Shown: positions 26,894 to 38,196, counted from the first letter of the stretch. The stretch: DNA of 64,000 bases from Dietzia natronolimnaea (GCF_039525805.1 NZ_BAAAHZ010000014.1); one strand, 5' to 3'. The notes: generated by a model from the letters alone, not told the origin. Made by a program: numbers and translations.

Positions 26894-27513
26894 GTACCCC
26901 GGAGGAGGCCGAGGGCCTCCGCCCTGGTGGAGGCGTTGGACCGCATGCTGCCCCGGACCGCGGAGGTGGTGGTCACGGAACCGGCTTTGCGGATCCCCCG
27001 CATGCTCATGCACAGGTGTTCGCACTCGATCACCACGAGGACGCCGGTGGGCTGGAGCCTGTCCACCAGGGCGTCGGCGACCTGGCCGGTCAGGCGTTCC
27101 TGGACCTGAGGGCGCTTGGCGTAGAGGTCCACGAGTCGCGCGAGCTTGCTCAGCCCGGTCACGGCACCGGATCGCCCCGGGATGTATCCGATGTGGGCCA
27201 CCCCGTGGAACGGCACCAGGTGGTGCTCGCAGGTCGAGTAGATGGGGATGTCGCGCACCAGCACCAGTTCGCGGTGATCCTCGTCGAAGGTCTTGGACAA
27301 CACGTCCGCGGGGTCGGTGTACAGCCCCGCGAACACCTCCCGGTAGGCGCGGGCGACGCGGGCAGGGGTGTCCAGGAGTCCCTCGCGCTCCGGGTCCTCA
27401 CCCACGGCGATCAGGAGTTCCCGGACCGCGGCCTCGGCGCGTTCGGCGTCGAACACGCGGTCGGTGGACCTCGACCGGGCGTCGGCCGCGGGGATGTGGT
27501 CAGGGGTTGTCAT
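26890..27513 (-). CDS. folE: GTP cyclohydrolase I
   Basis: 207 residues. Zinc and active-site motifs STCEHHLVPFHGVAHIGYIP, GLSKLARLVDLYAKRPQVQERLT, VVIECEHLCMSMRGI and the C-terminal SVTTTSAVRG are present, with the zinc ligands Cys and His in CEHH and the second Cys in EHLC. It opens folate synthesis by making dihydroneopterin triphosphate. AGAGGA precedes the ATG. It follows ftsH by 33 bp on the same strand. Confidence 0.96.
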   Translation of the reverse strand: MTTPDHIPAADARSRSTDRVFDAERAEAAVRELLIAVGEDPEREGLLDTPARVARAYREVFAGLYTDPADVLSKTFDEDHRELVLVRDIPIYSTCEHHLVPFHGVAHIGYIPGRSGAVTGLSKLARLVDLYAKRPQVQERLTGQVADALVDRLQPTGVLVVIECEHLCMSMRGIRKAGSVTTTSAVRGSMRSNASTRAEALGLLRGT

Positions 27514-27546
27514 CAGTCCTCTTCTCGCACGACACCGACCGGGAGG

Positions 27547-30009
<2,463 letters not shown>

Positions 30010-30162
30010 TCGGTCCTCGAGTGCGAAGGACGGCCCCGCCGGTCGGCGGACCTCGTGATGCGACCGACCTCGTCGCCTATCGCCCCAGGCTACCTGCGGG
30101 GCACGACAGCCGACCGTGCTGATCGCCGTGGGCGGACAGGCGATCGTGTCGTACGCGCCCCG

Positions 30163-30168
30163 TACCAT
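30163..30168 (+). promoter_or_regulatory. Putative -10 element of leaderless amidase transcript
   Basis: TACCAT ends 7 bases before the GTG at 30176. The same hexamer and spacing precede the Pls-like gene at 40439. Confidence 0.45.
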
Positions 30169-30175
30169 CGGGCTC

Positions 30176-31504
30176 GTGATCACCCCCACCCCGCCCGCGT
30201 CCCGGACCGCAGAGGCGGTGCGGTCCGGCGCCGACACCGCGACGGGGGCGCTCGACGCCGCCCTGGACCGGATCGCGCACCTGGATCCGGCACTCCGTGC
30301 GTTCACCACTCTCCTCGGGACTGACGGCCGTGCGGCCGCGGCGGCGGTGGACGCCCGGGACGGGGCCGGACGGTCGGGACTGCCCCTGGCCGGGGTCCCC
30401 CTGGCCGTCAAGAGCACCGTGACCCTCGACAACCCGGCGATCGCTCCCCTGCTGGCGGCCGGCGCGGTCCCGGTGGGCATCACCGCCGCGCCCCAGCTGT
30501 GCACGTGGGGGATGACGGATTCCGAGGAGCACGGCATCACCCGCAACCCCCTCGACGAGAACCTGTCCGCGGGCGGGTCCTCGGGCGGGTCGGCCGCGGC
30601 GGTCGCCTCCGGCATGGTCCCGCTCGCGGTGGGGGACGACGGGATGGGTTCCCTACGGATACCCGCGGCCGCCTGCGGGATCGTCACCATCAAGCCCGGA
30701 CCGGGGGTCGTCCCCACCCGACTGGCCGGCGACAACTGGGGCGGCCTCGCGGAGTCGGGGCCCCTGGCCCGGACCGTCGGGGACGTGGCACTGGCACTGT
30801 CCGTGATGGCGGGTCGACCAGAGCTCGCCTCCGTCGGACCCGTGCCCGGCGGGACGCGCGTGGGCCTGTCCACGACGAGTCCGATCCGGCTCGGCCGGGA
30901 TCTCGTCCGGGTCCGGGAACCGTGGACGCGCGCGGCCCGGGAGGCTGCCGATCTGCTCCGGGCCCGGGACCTCGTCGTCGTCGACACCACGCTGCCGTCA
31001 CCTCGCGACCCGGTGCTCTATCTGGCGCGGTGGACGTCCGCGGTGGCCCGCGCCGCGGAGGACGAGAACCTCCCGCTCTCCGCGATGGAGCGCCGCACCC
31101 GACACCACGCCCTGTTGGGCCGCACCGCGTTCCGGAACGGCGGGGCGGGCGACGGGGACACCAGGTGGAACCGGGCGACCGAGGCGCTGCGCACCGAGGT
31201 CGAGCGCGCGATGGACACCGCCGGCGTGGACGTGTGGCTCACCCCGGCCCTGGCCGACCTGCCACCCGAGGCGACCGACTGGCACCGGCGGTCGTGGGGA
31301 CGCTCGCTGTGGGCCTCGATGAGGTTCTCCCCGTTCACCCCTCTGGCCAACGTGCTCGGGTGGCCCGCGATGTCCGTCCCGTGCGGTCGCACCGTGTCCC
31401 CGGCCGGCCGGGACATGCCGACCTCGGTGCAACTCGTCGGGCGGCCCGGTTCGGAGCCGACCCTGCTCTCGCTGGCGGCCGAGATCGAGGGGGCCGGGGC
31501 CTGA
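30176..31504 (+). CDS. Amidase-signature family hydrolase
   Basis: 442 residues. The Ser-cisSer-Lys triad is recognisable: Lys in PLAVKSTV (about 80), the cis-Ser loop LSAGGSSGGSAAAVASGM (about 140–156) and nucleophile Ser in DDGMGSLRIPAAACG (about 165–179). It hydrolyses an amide bond; the substrate cannot be told and GatA-like or arylamidase roles are both possible, though no gatB/gatC is adjacent, which argues against tRNA amidation. The GTG 30176 start follows a leaderless-type -10. Divergent from ftsH. Confidence 0.85.
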   Translation: MITPTPPASRTAEAVRSGADTATGALDAALDRIAHLDPALRAFTTLLGTDGRAAAAAVDARDGAGRSGLPLAGVPLAVKSTVTLDNPAIAPLLAAGAVPVGITAAPQLCTWGMTDSEEHGITRNPLDENLSAGGSSGGSAAAVASGMVPLAVGDDGMGSLRIPAAACGIVTIKPGPGVVPTRLAGDNWGGLAESGPLARTVGDVALALSVMAGRPELASVGPVPGGTRVGLSTTSPIRLGRDLVRVREPWTRAAREAADLLRARDLVVVDTTLPSPRDPVLYLARWTSAVARAAEDENLPLSAMERRTRHHALLGRTAFRNGGAGDGDTRWNRATEALRTEVERAMDTAGVDVWLTPALADLPPEATDWHRRSWGRSLWASMRFSPFTPLANVLGWPAMSVPCGRTVSPAGRDMPTSVQLVGRPGSEPTLLSLAAEIEGAGA

Positions 31505-31535
31505 CGCGGGCGGGACGGCGACGGGCGGGCCACCC

Positions 31536-31574
31536 GGGTCAATCCTGCGGGTCAGTCCTCCGGGTCAGTCCTCC
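31536..31574. repeat. 13-bp tandem repeat, three copies
   Basis: gggtcagtcctcc is repeated three times (the first copy with two changes). The last copy contains the stop codon of the minus-strand gene at 31565, so the duplication extended the region after the stop. Confidence 0.7.
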
Positions 31575-31801
31575 GGCAGCTCGGCGAAGCGCTTCTTGAC
31601 GTCGTTGTACCACCCGAGCGCCTGCCGGGGCCGCATCCACCGCCCCTTCATCTCCTTCCGCGCGGGCCCGTGTGCCTCGTCCCCCGCCTTGACGAGTTCC
31701 TTCAGATGGGCGTCCTGGGCGTTGATCACGTCGTCGGCGGTCTCACCGGAGTGGGCGAGGTCGCAGGGACCTCCGAGATCTCTGCAGGTCATGGTCTTCA
31801 T
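31565..31801 (-). CDS. Small DUF1059-type protein
   Basis: 78 residues. The first ~45 residues match the DUF1059 pattern: MKTMTCRDLGGPCDLAHSGE with two cysteines, then TADDVINAQDAHLKE with the conserved His. A basic/aromatic C-terminal extension (KGRWMRPRQALGWYNDVKKRFAEL) goes beyond the usual ~57-residue length. GGAGG lies about 10 bases before the ATG. Function unknown. The 118 bp between it and the sigma-factor gene contain no other recognisable feature. Confidence 0.7.
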   Translation of the reverse strand: MKTMTCRDLGGPCDLAHSGETADDVINAQDAHLKELVKAGDEAHGPARKEMKGRWMRPRQALGWYNDVKKRFAELPED

Positions 31802-31918
31802 GGGGGCGTTCCTCCCGTGTCCGGGTAGCGCGGTGTGCGCTCCTCACCATGATGACGAGCGGCGGGCCGGAGATGTGACCCACCCGAGGCCGGAGAGGCG
31901 GCGTCTCCCCGGCGGACG

Positions 31919-32761
31919 TCAACGCAGGTCGCCGCCCCGCCGGCGGTTGATCGTCTCCAGTGCCTCCGGCTGGGCGCGGAAGTCGATGCGCGTGACCAGT
32001 CCACCCGACACGCGGAAGTCGAACGCCACTCGGGCGACTCCGCGGTCGAACCACGCCGCTCCGGGTCGGCCGTGGACGAACACCGGCAGCGCCGCGGCCG
32101 CGGCGCCGTTGAAGAACTCCGCCACCGCGTCGCGCCCCTCGATGCGCGCGGGGGTCCCCAGGCCCACGGCGACCGGGTCGCCGGCCACCACCACGTCCGG
32201 CGCGAGGAGCCCGAGCAGACGGGAGAACTCGCCGTCCCGGGCCGCGGCGAGGAAAGCGTCGACCACGTCCCAGTCCGCCGTTCCCTGACCGCCCGGCGGC
32301 GCCGCCACCTTGGACCGGGCCCTGGAGGCGTGCTTGCGGGCGGCGGCCGGGGTGCAGTCCAGGATCCCGGCGATGGTGGCGAAGTCGACGGCGAACGAGT
32401 CGTGGAGGACCAGCGCCACCCGCTCGGCGGGGGACAGCCGGTCGAGCACCAGGTGCAGCGCCGACCCCACCGACTCGGCGAGGGCCACCTCCTCGGCGGG
32501 GTCGGGATCGGCACCCGGACGATCGGGCGCGTCCCCGGGCACGGGCACCGGCACCGCGGCCTTGAGACGGTCCAGACACACTCTGGTGACCACGGTGGTG
32601 AGCCATCCCTGCAGGTTGGCGACGGCGGCGGCGTCGGTCCTCGCCAGCCGCAGCCACGCCTGTTGGACCGCGTCCTCGGCCTCGGCCGGATCACCGAGGA
32701 CGCGCGCGGCGATCCGGGTGAGTCTCGGTCGCTCGCGTTCGAACTCGCCGGTCAGGTCCAT
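31919..32761 (-). CDS. ECF sigma factor with SnoaL-like C-terminal domain (SigJ/ECF41-like)
   Basis: 280 residues. Sigma region 2 (about 8–75: LTRIAARVLGDPAEAEDAVQQAWLRL … GWLTTVVTRVCLDRLK), an acidic linker, region 4 (about 105–155: LDRLSPAERVALVLHDSFAVDFATIAGILDCTPAAARKHASRARSK) and a SnoaL-like fold (about 165–280). This fused architecture is that of ECF41/SigJ, where the extra domain modulates activity instead of an anti-sigma factor. The gene starts 7 bp after the upstream fadD-like gene's stop, so the two probably form an operon. Confidence 0.88.
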   Translation of the reverse strand: MDLTGEFERERPRLTRIAARVLGDPAEAEDAVQQAWLRLARTDAAAVANLQGWLTTVVTRVCLDRLKAAVPVPVPGDAPDRPGADPDPAEEVALAESVGSALHLVLDRLSPAERVALVLHDSFAVDFATIAGILDCTPAAARKHASRARSKVAAPPGGQGTADWDVVDAFLAAARDGEFSRLLGLLAPDVVVAGDPVAVGLGTPARIEGRDAVAEFFNGAAAAALPVFVHGRPGAAWFDRGVARVAFDFRVSGGLVTRIDFRAQPEALETINRRRGGDLR

Positions 32762-32768
32762 CGGCGCC

Positions 32769-34319
32769 TCAGGCGACGGTTCCGCTCGTGTAGCGGTCGA
32801 GGATCCGGCGCTTGACCAGTTTCCCGGTGGGGGTGCGGGGTAGCTCGTCGACGAAGTCCACCGCCCGCGGGATCTTGAAGTCCGAGATGTGGCCGCGGAG
32901 CGATCCGAGGATCTCCTCGCCCAGGTCGGGGTCGTCGGCGCGGTCGGGAGCGGGCACCACCACGGCGTGGACCTTCTCCCCCATCTCCTCGTCCGGGATC
33001 CCGATCACCGCGACGTCCTCGACCGCCGGGTGCAGCGCGAGTGCGTTCTCGATCTCCTGCGGGTAGATGTTCACGCCGCCGGAGATGATGGTGAACGCCT
33101 TGCGGTCGGTGAGGTACAGGAAGCGGTCGGAGTCCAGGTAACCCACGTCGCCGAAGGTGGACCAGTTGGGGTGCTCGGGGTGGAAGACGGACGCGGTCTT
33201 GTCCGGATCGCCGTGGTAGGCGAAGGTGCCCTCGTCCTGCTGCCAGTAGATGGTGCCGATCTCGCCGATGGGCAGCTCGCGGCCCTCCTCGTCGCAGATG
33301 TGCGCGATGCCCTTGAGCCCGTCGCGGCCCACCGATCCGGGGCGTTCGAGCGCCTCCTGCGAGTTGATGAACGTGATCCCCATGCCCTCGGTGGCCGAGT
33401 AGTACTCGTGGATCACCGGGCCCCACCACTCGATCATCCGGCGCTTGACCTCGGGCGGGCACGGGGCGGCGGCGTGGATCGCGTGGGTCATGCTGGACAC
33501 GTCGTAACGCATCCGCGTCTCCTCCGGCAGCTTGAGCATGCGCACGAACATCGTCGGCACCCACTGCGAATGGGTCACGCGGTACTCCTCGATGAGGCGC
33601 AGGGACTCCTCGGCGTCGAAGCGGTCCATGAGGATCACGGTCCCGCCGACGGAGTTGACCACGCCGCAGAACCGCAGCGGGGCCGCGTGGTACAGCGGCG
33701 CGGGGCACAGGTACACGCTGTCGGCGTCGAACGCGTAGAGGAAGCTGAACACCGGGGTGTAGACGTCGGGGACCTCGTCGATCTGCCCCTCCGGCGGGTC
33801 CACGCGCACGCCCTTGGGCCGTCCGGTGGTGCCGGAGGAGTAGAGGAAGTCGTGGCCGCGGGGCTGGTCGGCGGGCGGATCAGTGGGCTTGTCGGCCAGC
33901 AGTTCGCGGTAGTCCGCGAACCCGTCGAGCGACCCGCCGAACACCACCCGGTGCTCGACGTCGGGGTGCGCGTCCGGGGACAGGTCGACGTGGTCGGCCA
34001 CGGGAGCGGAGACGAAGAGGGCGCGGGCACCGCAGTCCCCGATGATGTAGGAGGACTCGTCGGCCGTCAGGTGATGGTTGATGGCGGCGATGTAGAGCCC
34101 GACCCGCAACGCCCCCCAGTAGATCTCGACCATCTCGAGGGTGTTGTCCGAGACCACGGCGATGGTGTCACCGGGGCGCAGCCCCCAGTCGTCGGTCAGG
34201 ACGTGCGCGAGCTGGGCCGACCTGGCCTCGAGCTCGGCGTAGGTGATCTGCTCGCCCGTCGCGGGGCGGATCACGGCGGGCTTGTCGGGCGTGGTGGCGG
34301 CAAAGGTTCCCGGGAACAT
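32769..34319 (-). CDS. Acyl-CoA synthetase (FadD-like, ANL superfamily)
   Basis: 516 residues. AMP-binding motif LYSSGTTGRPKGV (about 157–169), EYYSATEGMGITF, the GDVGYLDSDRFLYLTDR hinge region and the terminal catalytic lysine in PRTPTGKLVKR. It activates a fatty or other carboxylic acid as acyl-AMP and then acyl-CoA. Chain-length preference cannot be inferred. ATG 34319 is preceded at 6 bases by minus-strand TAGCCT, a leaderless layout, and a CRP/GlxR-like site lies about 30 bases upstream. The SigJ-type gene follows immediately. Confidence 0.88.
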   Translation of the reverse strand: MFPGTFAATTPDKPAVIRPATGEQITYAELEARSAQLAHVLTDDWGLRPGDTIAVVSDNTLEMVEIYWGALRVGLYIAAINHHLTADESSYIIGDCGARALFVSAPVADHVDLSPDAHPDVEHRVVFGGSLDGFADYRELLADKPTDPPADQPRGHDFLYSSGTTGRPKGVRVDPPEGQIDEVPDVYTPVFSFLYAFDADSVYLCPAPLYHAAPLRFCGVVNSVGGTVILMDRFDAEESLRLIEEYRVTHSQWVPTMFVRMLKLPEETRMRYDVSSMTHAIHAAAPCPPEVKRRMIEWWGPVIHEYYSATEGMGITFINSQEALERPGSVGRDGLKGIAHICDEEGRELPIGEIGTIYWQQDEGTFAYHGDPDKTASVFHPEHPNWSTFGDVGYLDSDRFLYLTDRKAFTIISGGVNIYPQEIENALALHPAVEDVAVIGIPDEEMGEKVHAVVVPAPDRADDPDLGEEILGSLRGHISDFKIPRAVDFVDELPRTPTGKLVKRRILDRYTSGTVA

Positions 34320-34325
34320 GTCGCC

Positions 34326-34331
34326 AGGCTA
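34326..34331 (-). promoter_or_regulatory. Putative -10 element of fadD-like gene
   Basis: Minus-strand TAGCCT ends exactly 6 bases before the ATG at 34319. Confidence 0.45.
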
Positions 34332-34341
34332 ACCGCCTCGC

Positions 34342-34355
34342 GTGACCTGGATCAC
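34342..34355. promoter_or_regulatory. CRP/GlxR-type binding site
   Basis: GTGACCTGGATCAC has the GTGA-N6-TCAC arrangement of cAMP-receptor-type regulators (CRP in mycobacteria, GlxR in corynebacteria). Its centre is about 30 bases upstream of the presumed fadD-like transcription start, overlapping the -35 region, which fits repression better than activation. Confidence 0.55.
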
Positions 34356-34387
34356 GAAATTGCCAGACATGTGTCCAACAGCGTCTG

Positions 34388-34945
34388 TCAGGAGTACATG
34401 CGCGGGTGCAGCCGGCCGATGTACGGCAGGTCGCGGTACCGCTCGGCGAAGTCCAGGCCGTACCCCACCACGAACTCGTTGGGGATGTCGAACCCGATCT
34501 CGAGGATGTCCAGGTCCGCCTTGACCGCGTCGGGCTTGCGCAGCAGGGTGACGATCTCCAGCGAGCGCGGATTGCGGGTGCGGAGGTTGCGCATCAGCCA
34601 CGACAGGGTCAGGCCCGAGTCGATGATGTCCTCCACGATGATCACGTCGCGGTCCGCGATGTCGCGGTCGAGGTCCTTGAGGATCCGCACCACTCCCGAG
34701 GAGCTGGTGGAGGAGCCGTAGGAACTGACCGCCATGAACTCCAGCTCGGAGGGGATGGTCAGCGCCCGGGCGAAGTCGGAGACGAAGATCGCCGCGCCCT
34801 TGAGCACGGCGACCAGCACGACCTCCTTTTCGGAGTCCCGGTAGCGCTCCCCGATCGTCGCGCCCATCTCGGCGATCCGGTCGCGGATCACATCGGTGTC
34901 GATGAGCACCGACTCGATCTCGTCGGCGTACTTGTCCGTGCTCAT
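34388..34945 (-). CDS. hpt: Hypoxanthine phosphoribosyltransferase
   Basis: 185 residues. The PRPP-binding loop is VIIVEDIIDSGLTLSWL; LVAVLKGAAIFVSDFARAL and the C-terminal VVGYGLDFAERYRDLPYIG are typical Hpt blocks. It salvages hypoxanthine and guanine to IMP and GMP. Its ATG directly abuts the tilS stop (TAGATG on the minus strand), the same arrangement as panC/panD, suggesting coupled translation. Confidence 0.95.
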   Translation of the reverse strand: MSTDKYADEIESVLIDTDVIRDRIAEMGATIGERYRDSEKEVVLVAVLKGAAIFVSDFARALTIPSELEFMAVSSYGSSTSSSGVVRILKDLDRDIADRDVIIVEDIIDSGLTLSWLMRNLRTRNPRSLEIVTLLRKPDAVKADLDILEIGFDIPNEFVVGYGLDFAERYRDLPYIGRLHPRMYS

Positions 34946-35977
34946 CTACGTCCCCGCTCCACTCGCCCGGTCGATCTCGAGGACCACCTTTCCATGCCGT
35001 CGCCGAGCGACCAACCTGCCCCGGCCCGCCGACACACCCGACCCGTCCGGGCCCGTGCCCCCCACCGCCACTCCCCCCTGCCCGTGCCAGTCCGTGACGA
35101 GGGCGGCCACCGATGACAGGTGCGCGTACGTGGGCGACGGGCAGCCGTGGGCCAGCAGCCATCGCCGCAGGACCCGGGTCAGTACGGCCGTCGGCAACGG
35201 CTCGAGGACGGAGACGTCCAGCCCGCCGTCTCCGGAGACGGGCACGGCGGCGGCGAGACGGTCCAGCTCGTCGTCGTCGATCCGGAGCAGCTCCGCGGTC
35301 CGCGCCAACCCCTCCGCCACCCCGCCCCCCAGGACGTCCTCGAGGAGCGGGAGCACCTCGTGGCGTAGTCGCACGCGGGTGAAGGCCGGGTCGACGTTGT
35401 GCGGGTCGTCCCACCAGTCCAGGCCCAGTGCGCGGCAGGCGGCGCGGGTGTCGGTCGCGCGCACGCCGAGCAGCGGGCGACCCCACGGCGCGTCCCAGGC
35501 GGCCATCCCGCGCAGGGACCGCGCGCCGGAACCGCGGCCCAGGCCCAGCAGGACCGTCTCGGCCTGGTCGTCGAGGGTGTGGGCCAGGAGGACCGGCCGG
35601 CCCTCGCGCGCGGCGTCGAGCGCGGCGTACCGCGCGGTGCGCGCGGCGGCCTCGGGGCCGGAACCGTCCGGGTCGACGACGACGACGAGGTCCCGCGACC
35701 GCGCGCCCAGTCGCTGTGCCGTTCGGCACGCACCCCGGGCGACCTCGTCGGATCCGGTCTGCAGGCCGTGGTCCACCACCAGGGCGGTCACGTCCGCGAA
35801 CTCGGTCACCGCGGCCGCGGTGAGGGCGAGCGAGTCCGCACCCCCGGACAGTGCCACGCACACCTCGTCACCCACCTCGGGATGGGCGCGGCGGAACGCC
35901 CGCACGGCCGTGCGGACCGTCCACGCCGGGCCGGTCCACCGGGCCCGGGCCCGATCCGGTCCGCTAGCGGCAGCCAC
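34946..35977 (-). CDS. tilS: tRNA(Ile)-lysidine synthase
   Basis: 343 residues. The N-type ATP pyrophosphatase P-loop is VALSGGADSLAL (about 41–52); later GAACRTAQRLGAR-like and LAHTLDDQAETVLLGLGRGSGARSLRGM blocks are diagnostic of TilS. It modifies C34 of the minor tRNA-Ile so that it reads AUA. The GTG at 35977 overlaps the dacB gene by 14 bp; a slightly later start is possible. Order dacB-tilS-hpt is as in mycobacteria. Confidence 0.92.
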   Translation of the reverse strand: MAAASGPDRARARWTGPAWTVRTAVRAFRRAHPEVGDEVCVALSGGADSLALTAAAVTEFADVTALVVDHGLQTGSDEVARGACRTAQRLGARSRDLVVVVDPDGSGPEAAARTARYAALDAAREGRPVLLAHTLDDQAETVLLGLGRGSGARSLRGMAAWDAPWGRPLLGVRATDTRAACRALGLDWWDDPHNVDPAFTRVRLRHEVLPLLEDVLGGGVAEGLARTAELLRIDDDELDRLAAAVPVSGDGGLDVSVLEPLPTAVLTRVLRRWLLAHGCPSPTYAHLSSVAALVTDWHGQGGVAVGGTGPDGSGVSAGRGRLVARRRHGKVVLEIDRASGAGT

Positions 35978-37358
35978 AGTTGCGCAGCTCGGCGGCGATC
36001 CGGTCGAGGACCGGGCGCGCGACGGTCGGGTCGGTGCCGGAGGCCAGCAACGCGAAGCTCATCGTGCGGCCGTCGGCGCTGGTCACGGTCCCTGCCAGCG
36101 CGCTGGTCTCCCTGAGGGTGCCGGTCTTGGCACGCACCCACCCCGCGCCCGCCGCCGACGGGCCGTCGAATCGGTCCGCGAGGGTCCCCGACCCCGCCGC
36201 GACGGGCAGGGCGTCGAGCAGGTCGCGCATCTCCCGGGTCGCATCGGGGGCGGCGGCGGTCCGCAGGACGTCGGTCAGGGCGGCCGCCGAGAGCCGGTTG
36301 CCGGCGCTCATGCCCGAACAGTCGTCGAGTCGGACCCCGGACATGTCGAGCCCCCGCTCGGCGAGGGTGTCCACCACGGCGGTGGTCCCGGCCGTGAACC
36401 CGACCGCCTGGTCCGGGTTGCGGTCGAGCGCCACCTCCCGGCAGATCGCCTCCGCCAGCACGTTGTCCGAATGGACGAGCATCGACCGCACCCGCTCGGT
36501 GAGCGGCGCGGAGGACACGCGACCGAACTCCTCCGTCGTCTCCACCGGCTCCTCCGAGACCTGCACCTCGGCCGGGTCCACACCGAGCTCACGGGCCAGT
36601 GCCCGGCCGGCCGCCAGCGTGGGCTCGGAGGTGCGGGGCGAGTACTCGTCCGCCGGGTCCAGGCGACCGGCGTCGAGCATCCACGCCTGGACCGGGGCGA
36701 TGTTCCCCGCCGCGATGTCGACCGGGGACCAGCCGGGGCCGAGGCGCGGTCCGGTGTACGGGCCCGGGGCCACCACGATGCGCGCGGGGGTCTGGCCGGC
36801 CGTGCGCACGACCCCCGCGGCCTGCGCGATCGTGGCGGAGCCGGGGAAGAGCGGGCCGGGTTCGGCGGTGCCGGACATGGTGGGGTCGCCCCCCGGGATC
36901 ACCACGAGGGTGTCGGGCCGGGTACCGCGCGCCAGGACGGTCTCCACGCGGGCGTCGGCGGGCAGGCGGCTGAGCGCGGCGACGGCCGTGAGCAGCTTGA
37001 CGGTGGAGGCCGGGACCCTGGCATCGCGGGGGCGTCGCTCCCACAAAACCTGCCCGGTGGCGTCGTCCACCACGCTCGCGGTGAGGTCCCCGACCGCGGG
37101 CGACGAGGCCAGCGGCCCCAGGATGCCGTCGAGGGCGGCCGGGTCGGGGGTCGGCGCGTCGTCGCCGGCGGCCACGAGTCCGGGCGACGGCGGGGGCGAG
37201 GCGGACGCGGACACGTCCCGGCCGGCACGCAGCTCCCCCTCGACATCGGTGAGGAGTGCCGCCACCACGAGGCCCGCCACCAGCAGCGCGACGGTGACGA
37301 GGACGACCCCGATCCGCCACGCCGGGCCCCGCCCCCGCCACACGCGCCGTTCGGTCAC
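35964..37358 (-). CDS. dacB: D-alanyl-D-alanine carboxypeptidase/endopeptidase (PBP4/DacB family)
   Basis: 464 residues. One N-terminal membrane segment (about 16–40) then an S13 penicillin-binding domain with Ser-X-X-Lys in PASTVKLLTAV (Ser about 118), Ser-X-Asn in LVHSDNVLAEA and Lys-Thr-Gly in WVRAKTGTLRE. It trims or hydrolyses peptidoglycan peptides outside the membrane. GTG 37358 has a G-rich stretch upstream and gives a normal signal anchor; the frame to 37394 is the alternative. Corresponds to Rv3627c. Confidence 0.93.
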   Translation of the reverse strand: MTERRVWRGRGPAWRIGVVLVTVALLVAGLVVAALLTDVEGELRAGRDVSASASPPPSPGLVAAGDDAPTPDPAALDGILGPLASSPAVGDLTASVVDDATGQVLWERRPRDARVPASTVKLLTAVAALSRLPADARVETVLARGTRPDTLVVIPGGDPTMSGTAEPGPLFPGSATIAQAAGVVRTAGQTPARIVVAPGPYTGPRLGPGWSPVDIAAGNIAPVQAWMLDAGRLDPADEYSPRTSEPTLAAGRALARELGVDPAEVQVSEEPVETTEEFGRVSSAPLTERVRSMLVHSDNVLAEAICREVALDRNPDQAVGFTAGTTAVVDTLAERGLDMSGVRLDDCSGMSAGNRLSAAALTDVLRTAAAPDATREMRDLLDALPVAAGSGTLADRFDGPSAAGAGWVRAKTGTLRETSALAGTVTSADGRTMSFALLASGTDPTVARPVLDRIAAELRNCGCR

Positions 37359-37473
37359 CGACCCCCACCCTCCCGGACTCGCCTCACCCCGCACCCGACC
37401 GGGCAGCGGCCATCAACCACCCACGCTAGCGGGCGACCTGACGACGAGCGCCCCCGGTGCCGCACCGGCCTAC

Positions 37474-37479
37474 TACACT
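37474..37479 (+). promoter_or_regulatory. Putative -10 element of ppa
   Basis: TACACT, giving a predicted 5' leader of about 55 bases before the GTG at 37541, which has its own GAGGT. The same sequence ctacactcg occurs before the M1 peptidase gene. Confidence 0.4.
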
Positions 37480-37540
37480 CGACGCGAATTCCCGGGCGCG
37501 CGTCCGGGGTCCCGAGAACGCCGATCAGCGAGGTACGCCA

Positions 37541-38053
37541 GTGTCCGTCGAAGTGACCATCGAGATCCCCAAGGGCTCGCGCAACAAGTACGAGATCCAC
37601 CACGAGACCGGGAAGATCTACCTCGACCGGTTCCTGTTCACCTCGATGGGCTACCCGGCCGACTACGGCTACATCGACCACACCCTGGCCGACGACGGCG
37701 ACCCGTGCGACGCGCTGGTCCTGCTCGACGAGTCGGTGTACCCCGGCGTGATCGTCAACTCCCGCGTCGTGGGCGTCTACACGATGTCGGACGAGGCCGG
37801 CGGCGACGACAAGCTGCTGTGCGTGCCGGCCCTGGACCCGCGGTGGGAGCACATCCAGGACGTGAACGACGTCCCGGAGTACGAGCTCAAGGCGATCGAG
37901 CACTTCTTCCTCCACTACAAGGACCTCGAGCCGGGCAAGCACGTCACCCCCGGCGAGTGGCGGGACAAGGCCCACGGCGAGAAGCTCGTGGCCGAGGGGA
38001 TCGAGAACTACGGCACGCATCCCGAGGAGAAGGCCGAGCCCAACCGCGGCTGA
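37541..38053 (+). CDS. ppa: Inorganic pyrophosphatase, family I
   Basis: 170 residues. It starts VSVEVTIEIPKGSRNKYEIHHETGKIYLDRFLFTSMGYPADYGYI, then TLADDGDPCDALVL, the PPase signature D-x-D-P-x-D-A, and later DDKLLCVP and HFFLHYKDLEPGK. It removes pyrophosphate to pull biosynthetic reactions forward. GTG 37541 has GAGGT about 7 bases upstream; the longer frame from 37457 lacks similarity. Divergent from dacB as in mycobacteria. Confidence 0.96.
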   Translation: MSVEVTIEIPKGSRNKYEIHHETGKIYLDRFLFTSMGYPADYGYIDHTLADDGDPCDALVLLDESVYPGVIVNSRVVGVYTMSDEAGGDDKLLCVPALDPRWEHIQDVNDVPEYELKAIEHFFLHYKDLEPGKHVTPGEWRDKAHGEKLVAEGIENYGTHPEEKAEPNRG

Positions 38054-38076
38054 CCCCGGCCCGCCGCACCCCGTCC

Positions 38077-38098
38077 CACGGCCACGGCCACGGCCACG
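38077..38098. repeat. cacggc hexamer repeat before terminator
   Basis: cacggc repeated about 3.7 times between ppa and its terminator hairpin. Confidence 0.7.
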
Positions 38099-38100
38099 CG

Positions 38101-38150
38101 AAGAGCGTTCCGCACACATCGCCCGAGAGGCGGGTGTGCGGAACGCTCTT
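38101..38150. terminator. 17-bp stem terminator after ppa
   Basis: Arms 38101–38117 and 38134–38150 pair perfectly over 17 bp; the 16-base loop can form a small inner stem. It follows ppa and precedes the convergent enoyl-CoA hydratase gene, so it may work in both directions. No T-run. Confidence 0.8.
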
Positions 38151-38155
38151 GTCGA

Positions 38156-38196
38156 NNNNNNNNNNNNNNNNNNNNNNNNNNNNNNNNNNNNNNNNN
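38156..38196. other. Assembly gap (run of N)
   Basis: 41 undetermined bases directly after the ppa terminator and directly before a GGGGCGG-rich repeat (about 38197–38270). The true length and content are unknown. Confidence 0.99.

Noticed and set aside
30176..31504. GatA subunit of glutamyl-tRNA amidotransferase
   Set aside because: The amidase triad fits, but no gatB or gatC is adjacent and the C-terminal half lacks GatA-like blocks, so only a general amidase is claimed.
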